Positions 29,071 to 37,372 of a stretch of DNA of 64,000 nucleotides are shown here, one piece after another. The translations under genes were made by a program, and so were the position numbers. Numbering within the stretch: position 1 is the first letter of the stretch; every line of letters starts with the position of its first letter. The stretch is from Diploptera punctata (lineage: Eukaryota > Arthropoda > Insecta > Blattodea > Blaberidae), in assembly GCA_030220185.1 (NCBI GenBank), contig JASPKZ010007543.1, positions 107,001-171,000 of the forward strand, written 5' to 3'. Below the pieces are notes generated by a model. That model was not told where the DNA came from and ran no database searches. It was given only the letters and a program-made list of their open reading frames with translations.

Positions 29071-32000
29071 CTATCGAACCCGTAGGTTCATGACCGCACG
29101 GACATAAGCTCTCCATACATCCCTATCCTGAGCTAATGCTTTCCAATCATTCCGTGTATAATCTACTTCCCTCAAATCATAGTTAATGTTGTTCTCCCAC
29201 CTCATTCTTGGTCTACCAACTGGGCGTTTTCCTTCTGGCTTTCCTACAAGAAGTTTCCATGCACGTCTTTCATTCCCCATACGCGCAACATGTCCTGCCC
29301 ATCGCAGTCTACGAGACTTAACTGTTCTTATTATATCTGGCTTCCTATAAAGACCATGTAGTTCATTGTTATGTAGTCTTCTCCATTCACCTGTCTGTTC
29401 ATCTCTCTTTGGTCCAAAAATTTTCCTAAGAACTTTATTCTCAAATACTCGTAATCTCCTTTCCTCCCTTAAAGTAAGAGTCCATGTTTCGCACCCATAT
29501 AATATAACTGGTAGAATAATAGTTTTATATATTTTCAGCTTAACGTTTTTTGAAAGGAGTTGGGACATCAAAAGTCTCTGCAATGCATAATAGCATGCAT
29601 TTCCAGAATTGAGCCTATGTTTAATTTCTTTGTGCATCTCATTCCTATTTGTGATTATTGTTCCTAGGTATTTGAATTCAGCCAATTCCTCAAAATTTCC
29701 CTCATTTGTCATTAGCTGTCCATTTCCATTATATAATGTATTTCTACGTGTGACCATATATTTAGTTTTACTGATATTTACTTCCAGTCCTAATTTCTTA
29801 GTGTTACTCAATAGTGTGTGCGTGTTAGCCTTTAGTATCTCCTCGCTATCGGCCAGTAGTACTACATCATCAGCATAAACTAACAGCTTATTAATACCAT
29901 TCAGTTGTAAGCCTTCCTCATTCTCTAAAGATTTAATGGCATGCTCTAGTACAAAATTAAATAGTAGAGGAGATAGTGCATCTCCTTGCTTCAACCCATT
30001 CTGGATTTCAAAAGTGTCTGAAAACTGTTTGCCTATACGCACCCTACTCGTTGAGCCATTTAGACACATTCGTATAAGTCTAACTAACTTTTTAGGAATT
30101 CCGAACTCCAGCAGGATACTATATAACTTCTCCCTCTTAATTGAATCATATGCTTTTTGGAAGTCTACGTATAGTTGATGTACAGTACCATTATATTCCC
30201 ATTTCTTTTCTAAAATCTGTCTTATACTAAAAATCTGATCTGTTGTAGACCTGTTTCTTCTAAATGCACATTGATGATCTCCTAGAATGTCATCAATATA
30301 GGGAGTAAGTCTGCTTACTAATATATTTGTTAGAATTTTGTACGAAGTTGAAAGTAATGAGATGCCCCTGTAGTTGTTGCAATCAGTTTTATCTCCTTTC
30401 TTATAAATTGGTACGATAATTGATTCCTTCCATTCATCTGGAAGAGCTTCCTTTTCCCAAATCATACTAAGCAAACAGTGTATCTTGTCCATCAATTTTT
30501 CTCCCCCTGATTTTATCAGTTCTGCTGGGATCTCATCTGAACCTGATGCTTTATACATCTTCAATTTTTCAATTGCCATTTCAACCTCTAATGCACTTGG
30601 CTCTGCGACTAGCATTTCTGCTGTCTGTAACTTATCCTCCTCGATGTCCTGTTCTGTATGTACATTTAATAGCTGATTAAAATAACTTTTCCATCTATTT
30701 AATATACTCTTGGAATCTGCAATCATATCCCCATTTTCATTCCGAATTATGTTTGTTCTAGCCTGAAACCCTTTCTTCTCTATACTAATTCCCTGATATA
30801 ATTCTCTAATGTTCCTATTTTTTGCATTAATTTCAAGATCATTAATCTTCTCTCTCAAATATTCCCTCTTTTTACTCTTTAGTAACTTGGTGGTTTCCCG
30901 TCTAACACTACCCAATTGCTCTAAATTTACCTCATTTGGCTCGTGTAACCATTTAATTTTTGCTAGCTTTCTTTTCTTTACAATGTCGGCACATTCCTCA
31001 TCAAACCATTTCTTGTTTTGCCTCTTTTTTAAACAACCAATGCTTTCTGATACTGACAATTTAATAGTATCTCTTATAGCCTCCCATTCTTTATTTATAT
31101 CAGTTTCTTCTTCGTTTGCCACATTGTCATCTGAAGATTCCAGTACTTCAAATCTATTAGCAATTTTGATTTGGTATTCTTGCCGCATTCCATCATTTTT
31201 CAAGTTTTTTAATTCATATTTTACAGAATCATCTGTAGCGTTTGTTCCTCTCATAAGCGATAGCCGTTGTCTGATTTTCACCCTGACCAGATGATGATCT
31301 GAATTGCAGTCTGTCCCTCTAACTGATCTAACATCAATGATGCTACTGTGCCAGCGTTTATCCACTAATACATGATCTATCTGGTTCCGAGTTTCTCCAT
31401 CTGGGGACGTCCAGGTGTATTTATGAATATCCTTATGCTGAAATGTTGTGCTCTTAACAATGAGATTCTTTGATGTGGCAAATGTGACTAATCTAACCCC
31501 GTTGTCGTTACTATCTTCATGAAGACTGAATTTGCCTATTGTTGGTTTGAATATATCTTCCCGCCCCACTTTTGCATTAAAATCTCCTAAGACAATTTTC
31601 ATATGATATCGTGAAAGGCTATCAAATAAGCATTCTAATTCTTCATAGAACTCATCCTTGATCTTGTCATCTTTATCTTCTGTGGGGGCATGTACATTTA
31701 CAATTATAAAATCATGTCGTTTACCCTTTAGAATTATGTATGATATCCTATCACTAACGAACTTAATGTCTCGGATAGCGGATAGGATCCTCCTTCTGAC
31801 TAAAAAACCCGTTCCAAATGCAGGTCTTTCTGCACCCCCATAGTATAATGCAAAGCTTCCTGATTCCTGACTACCTTCTCCTGGCCACCTAACTTCCTGT
31901 AAAGCGACTATATCCAAGGGCGATGTATCCAATTCCCGTGTTAATATCTCTAGTGCCCCGCTATTGTATAGTGTCCTAACATTCCATGTTCCTAGGAACA

Positions 32001-32109
32001 TGTCCCTGTGTTTGAGCCTTTGGCATGGGTTCCCTGAAGTAGTCCCCGCCCGGAGAACCGAATGGGGGACTATTTGACCTCCGGAAAATTTTAACCCAGT
32101 AGAACCCAT
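29071..32109 (-). CDS. RTE-type LINE endonuclease/reverse transcriptase, 1012 aa
   Basis: Enzyme for target-primed reverse transcription: it nicks chromosomal DNA and copies its own RNA into the nick. The AP-like endonuclease spans about residues 36-283: GTWNVRT with N43, ALQEVRW with E72, GDFNAKVG at 175-182, IDHVLVD with D245, and SDHH with D271/H272, so the expected catalytic residues are present. The reverse transcriptase spans about 510-800: NNYRGISLLS at 578, LYVDFQKAYD with D649, GLKQGDALSPLLF at 705-717, and YADD at 745-748. Then comes a thumb/C-terminal part with YGCETW, RWAGHVARMGNERRAW and GRPRMRW. There is no stop or frameshift and the length is normal for RTE. The start is an ATG (M1); the conserved domain starts near M37. 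Expression is unproven. Confidence 0.95.
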   Translation of the reverse strand: MGSTGLKFSGGQIVPHSVLRAGTTSGNPCQRLKHRDMFLGTWNVRTLYNSGALEILTRELDTSPLDIVALQEVRWPGEGSQESGSFALYYGGAERPAFGTGFLVRRRILSAIRDIKFVSDRISYIILKGKRHDFIIVNVHAPTEDKDDKIKDEFYEELECLFDSLSRYHMKIVLGDFNAKVGREDIFKPTIGKFSLHEDSNDNGVRLVTFATSKNLIVKSTTFQHKDIHKYTWTSPDGETRNQIDHVLVDKRWHSSIIDVRSVRGTDCNSDHHLVRVKIRQRLSLMRGTNATDDSVKYELKNLKNDGMRQEYQIKIANRFEVLESSDDNVANEEETDINKEWEAIRDTIKLSVSESIGCLKKRQNKKWFDEECADIVKKRKLAKIKWLHEPNEVNLEQLGSVRRETTKLLKSKKREYLREKINDLEINAKNRNIRELYQGISIEKKGFQARTNIIRNENGDMIADSKSILNRWKSYFNQLLNVHTEQDIEEDKLQTAEMLVAEPSALEVEMAIEKLKMYKASGSDEIPAELIKSGGEKLMDKIHCLLSMIWEKEALPDEWKESIIVPIYKKGDKTDCNNYRGISLLSTSYKILTNILVSRLTPYIDDILGDHQCAFRRNRSTTDQIFSIRQILEKKWEYNGTVHQLYVDFQKAYDSIKREKLYSILLEFGIPKKLVRLIRMCLNGSTSRVRIGKQFSDTFEIQNGLKQGDALSPLLFNFVLEHAIKSLENEEGLQLNGINKLLVYADDVVLLADSEEILKANTHTLLSNTKKLGLEVNISKTKYMVTRRNTLYNGNGQLMTNEGNFEELAEFKYLGTIITNRNEMHKEIKHRLNSGNACYYALQRLLMSQLLSKNVKLKIYKTIILPVILYGCETWTLTLREERRLRVFENKVLRKIFGPKRDEQTGEWRRLHNNELHGLYRKPDIIRTVKSRRLRWAGHVARMGNERRAWKLLVGKPEGKRPVGRPRMRWENNINYDLREVDYTRNDWKALAQDRDVWRAYVRAVMNLRVR

Positions 32110-32287
32110 GTCCGCATTTCTTGACGGTTGTATTTTTACGGTGAAAGATCGTCACTCTTTCGACCAAGGTACTTATTTCGTCTGGCTTATCACCTTCGAC
32201 CAGTCCGGCATGGGTAACCCTATCGGCAGCAATGCTACCGCCGGCATAGCTCTCAGGATCATTTAAGCACACAAGCCACTCCACCAC
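31976..32287 (-). CDS. Possible short upstream ORF of the RTE element
   Basis: A 103-codon frame overlapping the start of the long ORF by about 130 bp in another frame. It begins at a GTG, not ATG, in the 5' end of the element, and contains YAGGSIAADRVTHAGLVEG. RTE elements sometimes have a small first ORF that overlaps the second. Without an ATG and without a known motif I regard it as doubtful; the sequence may be just 5' UTR. Confidence 0.25.
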   Translation of the reverse strand: MVEWLVCLNDPESYAGGSIAADRVTHAGLVEGDKPDEISTLVERVTIFHRKNTTVKKCGHGFYWVKIFRRSNSPPFGSPGGDYFREPMPKAQTQGHVPRNMEC

Positions 32288-32311
32288 GACAAGGTAAAGA
32301 TACCATGGAGG

Positions 32312-33040
32312 GCTCCCTATGAATATACTAAGAGTTAATTTCTGTTTGCCATGTTTACTACATGATGCTCGTATTAGGCCCCGTCATTGCATTCCGGTCC
32401 CTCATACGATTTGAGAGGACAAATTTTTGAAATCGATTTTCAGCTCAGGTTGTAAAATCGACATATATGTGTATGATATCATAAGACAGTTTAACGTTTC
32501 TGTAATTAAACCAATAATAAAATTATTATTGCTACTACTGTTGCAGGTTATTTATTTTAAACCTTTATTTGCCGGATTATAATCCTGCTGTTATCTTAGG
32601 ACAAATTTTATGAAACAGGTAATACAAGTTTTACTATTGCAGCATCGAGCAGTTTATATTTTAATTGCATTAATGAGGTTATCGTTTTATAAATTGCCGA
32701 AACAGGTCAACAAATGGCCTAAATTCGTGAATGTACTATGATGATGATAATGATTTTCACATTCGTTTACAGCTGTTCACAGGAGCCTGATGTCATAAAC
32801 CTATTTTTAAAATTAATTTTTAAATTCTCACTTCAAAATTAATTGAGTTTGAACTGTGGATTCAAAGAATATTTCATGCTTGTGCATTAAAATATATTGT
32901 TTTATTTATATTTGTAGACTATTATTTATAATATTGCTCTACTAAGATTATTTAAATTATCATTTTCATTAAACCGCTACTTCCGGAGTCTGATATCATA
33001 CAACCAAACTTCTTCTTCTTCTTCTTCTTCTTTTGAAATC
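32312..33040 (+). repeat. SatR family repeat, copy B
   Basis: Matches copy A (26317-27330) from CTCCCTATGAATA to CTTCCGGAGTCTGATATCAT and a final (CTT)n run. It contains a clean 57-bp insertion of a LINE 3' end at 32696-32752. It leads directly into the satellite array built from its own first third. Confidence 0.8.
32696..32752 (+). mobile_element. 57-bp LINE family E 3'-end insertion
   Basis: CGAAACAGGTCAACAAATGG…GAATGTACTATGATGATG is the 3' terminus of LINE family E (compare the minus strand of 2092-2160 and 20805-20870). Copy A of SatR has the uninterrupted site AAATTATTTTCAC, so the insertion boundaries are exact. It is an extreme 5' truncation with no visible duplication. Confidence 0.75.
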
Positions 33041-35990
33041 GATTTTCATCTTTGCATAAATCAATATTAAAATAACTATTGATACTACTGCTGCAGGCTA
33101 TTTATTTTACACTTTTATTTGGCGCATTATTTGTTTGCCATGTTTACTACATGATGCTCGTACTAGGCTCCGTCATTGCATCTCGGTCCCCCAAAAAATT
33201 TGACGGACAAATTTTTAAAATCGATTTTCATCTTGGTATGCAAAATCAACATATATGTATGATATCATAAGACAGTTTAATGTTTCTGTAATTAAACCAA
33301 TAACAAAATACCTATTGATACTACTGCTGCAGGCTATTTATTTTAAACCTTTATTTGGCGCATTATTTGTTTGCCATGTTTACTACATGATGCTCGTACT
33401 AGGCTCCGTCATTGCATCTCGGTCCCCCAAAAAATTTGGACGGACAAATTTTTAAAATCGATTTTCATCTTGGTATGCAAAATCATATATGTATGATATC
33501 ATAAGACAGTTTAATGTTTCTGTAATTAAACCAATAACAAAATACCTATTGATACTACTGCTGCAGGCTATTTATTTTAAACCTTTATTTGGCGCATTAT
33601 TTGTTTGCCATGTTTACTACATGATGCTCGTACTAGGCTCCGTCATTGCATCTCGGTCCCCCAAAAAATTTGGACGGACAAATTTTTAAAATCGATTTTC
33701 ATCTTGGTATGCAAAATCAACATATATGTATGATATCATAAGACAGTTTAATGTTTCTGTAATTAAACCAATAACAAAATACCTATTGATACTACTGCTG
33801 CAGGCTATTTATTTTAAACCTTTATTTGGCGCATTATTTGTTTGCCATGTTTACTACATGATGCTCGTACTAGGCTCCGTCATTGCATCTCGGTCCCCCA
33901 AAAAATTTGGACGGACAAATTTTTAAAATCGATTTTCATCTTGGTATGCAAAATCATATATGTATGATATCATAAGACAGTTTAATGTTTCTGTAATTAA
34001 ACCAATAACAAAATACCTATTGATACTACTGCTGCAGGCTATTTATTTTAAACCTTTATTTGGCGCATTATTTGTTTGCCATGTTTACTACATGATGCTC
34101 GTACTAGGCTCCGTCATTGCATTTCGGTCCCCCATAAAATTTGGGAGGACAAATTTTTGAAATCGATTTTCAGCTCAGGTTGTAAAATCGACATATATGT
34201 ATGATATCATAAGACAGTTTAATGTTTCTGTAATTAAACCAATAATAAAATACCTATTTATTCTACTGCTGCAGGTTATTTATTTTAAACCTTTATTTGG
34301 CGCATTATTTGTTTACCATGTTTACTACATGATGCTCGTACTAGGCTCCGTCATTGCATTTCGGTCCCCCATAAAATTTGGGAGGACAAATTTTTGAAAT
34401 CGATTTTCAGCTCAGGTTGTAAAATCGACATATATGTATGATATCATAAGACAGTTTAATGTTTCTGTAATTAAACCAATAATAAAATACCTATTTATTC
34501 TACTGCTGCAGGTTATTTATTTTAAACCTTTATTTGGCGCATTATTTGTTTACCATGTTTACTACATGATGCTCGTATTAGGCTCCGCCATTGCATTTCG
34601 GTCCCCCATAAAATTTGGGAGGACAAATTTTTGAAATCGATTTTCAGCTCAGGTTGTAAAATCGATATATGTATGATATCATAAGACAGTTTAATGTTTC
34701 TGTAATTAAACCAATAACAAAATACCTATTGATACTACTGCTGCAGGTTATTTATTTTAAACCTTTATTTGGCGCATTATTTGTTTACCATGTTTACTAC
34801 ATGATGCTCGTATTAGGCTCCGTCATTGCATTTCGGTCCCCCATAAAATTTGGGAGGACAAATTTTTGAAATCGATTTTCAGCTCAGGTTTTAAAATCGA
34901 CATATATGTATGATATCATAAGACAGTTTAATGTTTCTGTAATTAAACCAATAACAAAATACCTATTGATACTACTGCTGCAGGTTATTTATTTTAAACC
35001 TTTATTTGGCGCATTATTTGTTTACCATGTTTACTACATGATGCTCGTACTAGGCTCCGTCATTGCATTTCGGTCCCCCATAAAGTTTGGGAGGACAAAT
35101 TTTTGAAATCGATTTTCAGCTCAGGTTGTAAAATCGACATATATGTATGATATCATAAGACAGTTTAATGTTTCTGTAATTAAACGAATAATAAAATACC
35201 TATTTATTCTACTGCTGCAGGTTATTTATTTTAAACCTTTATTTGGCGCATTATTTGTTTACCATGTTTACTACATGATGCTCGTATTAGGCTCCGTCAT
35301 TGCATTTCGGTCCCCCATAAAATTTGGGAGGACAAATTTTTGAAATCGATTTTCAGCTCAGGTTGTAAAATCGACATATATGTATGATATCATAAGACAG
35401 TTTAATGTTTCTGTAATTAAACCAATAATAAAATACCTATTTATTCTACTGCTGCAGGTTATTTATTTTAAACCTTTATTTGGCGCATTATTTGTTTACC
35501 ATGTTTACTACATGATGCTCGTATTAGGCTCCGTCATTGCATTTCGGTCCCCCATAAAATTTGGGAGGACAAATTTTTGAAATCGATTTTCAGCTCAGGT
35601 TGTAAAATCGACATATATGTATGATATCATAAGACAGTTTAATGTTTCTGTAATTAAACCAATAACAAAATACCTATTGATACTACTGCTGCAGGTTATT
35701 TATTTTAAACTTTTATTTGGCGCATTATTTGTTTACCATGTTTACTACATGATGCTCGTATTAGGCTCCGTCATTGCATTTCGGTCCACCATAAAATTTG
35801 GGAGGACAAATTTTTGAAATCGATTTTCAGCTCAGGTTGTAAAATCGACATATATGTATGATATCATAAGACAGTTTAATGTTTCTGTAATTAAACCAAT
35901 AACAAAATACCTATTGATACGACTGCTGCAGGCTATTTATTTTAAACCTTTATTTGACGCATTATAATGCTGTTAACTTAAGACAAGTTT
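33041..35990 (+). repeat. Satellite array of ~12 units, 234-237 bp each
   Basis: Tandem units start at matching points near 33255, 33489, 33726, 33960, 34197, 34434, 34669, 34906, 35143, 35380, 35617 and 35854, preceded by a partial unit from about 33041. Each carries TGTATGATATCATAAGACAG, GGTCCCCCA…AAATTTGG and CGATTTTCA. The left units (AAAAAATTTGGACGG; CATCTTGGTATGC) differ from the right ones (ATAAAATTTGGGAGG; CAGCTCAGGTTGT). A 66-codon frame repeats because the period is usually a multiple of three; I do not regard it as a protein gene. Beyond 35940 the sequence continues as SatR, to about 36060. Confidence 0.95.
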
Positions 35991-36060
35991 TATCAAACAG
36001 ATAATAAAATTATTACTATCCCAGTATCGGGAAGTTCATATTTTTATTGCATTAATGAGG

Positions 36061-36489
36061 GAAGAGATCACATCCCGAATTCCGACCACCGCCCTAAAGG
36101 AAGATTCCTTATGTACCTACATTAAAATCAAAGCCATCTGAACTCAAAATGCTTCATTTTAATATAAGGGATGATATTATAACAACGAAAGTGCAATAAA
36201 TATAAGCATTTTGCCATCTCCATTTTGTAAATATTCGGGAAATTGTTTACATTATTCTAATGATGCTATCCATTGTTAAGAGCAACAAGTAGTTTTTAAT
36301 AAATGTTAAAAACTGTAATTTTTCCAATGAAAAATATTTCAATGATCTACTGTGCACTTAACCTAACAAATGATATAATAACGCTGGATTAAAACAAAGT
36401 AAGTGCGATTTAAGACTAACAATATTAATAACTAACTGAAATGTTACCTAAATGGAGAGTGTCGATTGTTTTGTGTCAACTAATTAAAT
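36061..36489. other. Unassigned stretch
   Basis: No gene or repeat recognised after the SatR sequence ends at ATTGCATTAATGAGG. Confidence 0.35.
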
Positions 36490-36990
36490 AACTCACTATC
36501 TCTATCGAACCCGTAGGTTCATGGCCGCGCGGACATCAGCTCTCCATACATTCCTATTCTGAGCTGATGTCTCCAACCATCCCCTGTATAATTTACTTCC
36601 CTCAAATCATGGATAATTTTTATTCTCCCACCTCATTCTTGGCCTACCTCTAGTTTCCTATAATTACTTTCTTCTTTCTTTACCCATTCGTGCCATGTGT
36701 CCTGTCCTTAGCAACTACAAGATTTACCTGTTCTTATTTATGTATTTAAATAAAGAAAATCTAGCTCACAGTTTTGTAGTCTTCTCCATTTTCCTCTTGT
36801 TGATCTCTCTTTAGTCCAAAAAATTTCTAAGAACTTAATTCTCAAATATTTCTTAATTTTGTCTCCTCCCTTAGAGCAAGAGTCCATTTTTGCATCCATG
36901 TAATGCACCTGGGGAGATAACAGTTTTATATATTTTAAGTTTAATGTTTTTTCCTTGAGATTTTTAAACTTAAGTCCAGTGTGTGGACGT
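36490..36990 (-). pseudogene. RTE-type LINE 3' relic
   Basis: Minus-strand RTE 3' end with a strongly decayed ORF: TATCGAACCCGTAGGTTCAT and CCCACCTCATTCTTGG are intact words, but deletions remove the KLLVGKPEGKRP and RTVKSRRL region in part. Its upstream half belongs to the duplicated segment shared with 27877-28476. Confidence 0.75.
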
Positions 36991-37345
36991 GAAGTGAAAG
37001 CGTGCATGTTATAAATAGAGAACACTAACATTCATTCAACCATCTTGGAAATATCAAAACTCGATAACAAAAGAGTTTCCATAGATATCGTTTAATAATA
37101 GTGACGCATACTTAACAATTACTAACAATGCGTATTACAAATAATATTATCTACTTCCCAATAAATGACTTTATCGACTGTAGACCGTTTCCAGTTGAAG
37201 ATGTACGGATTCAGTTATAAAATGTGGACAAATTATAAAGTTTTAATGCGATTTTAAGCTTGTGCCGTAGAATATGTGAACATCAAACCAACGATCTTCA
37301 TCATTCAAAAGTAAGGACTATCTAACAAACTGGCGCTATCTATCT
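36726..37345 (-). repeat. Duplicated segment, copy 2
   Basis: Partner of 27877-28476. It ends at CTGGCGCTATCTATCTCG, the same place where copy 1 has the SINE-2 insertion, so it shows the pre-insertion site. Confidence 0.75.
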
Positions 37346-37372
37346 CGTAGGTTCATCACCGCGAGGACATAA

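Larger units (their letters stand above)
28985..32311 (-). mobile_element. Apparently full-length RTE-type LINE
   Basis: About 3.3 kb: 5' start near 32311 (minus CCCTCCATGGTATCTTTACC), a long ORF and a (GTAA)n tail. The 5' boundary is supported in two ways. SatR family sequence begins immediately outside it, and another RTE start is visible at 63982-64000 with the same word. No target-site duplication could be matched between 28970-28984 and 32312-32330. Its 3' region is the source type for at least a dozen truncated copies in this window. Confidence 0.9.

Noticed and set aside
29366..31843. Plus-strand open frames of 60-161 codons across the RTE element
   Set aside because: Antisense shadows of the 1012-codon minus-strand ORF; no independent motif.
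33255..35817. Eleven 66-codon open frames starting MYDIIRQFNVSV, repeated along the satellite
   Set aside because: They repeat because the tandem unit is usually a multiple of three bases and the units are homogenised. Each has its own stop, no recognised motif, and the frame is not shared by the single-copy SatR repeats.
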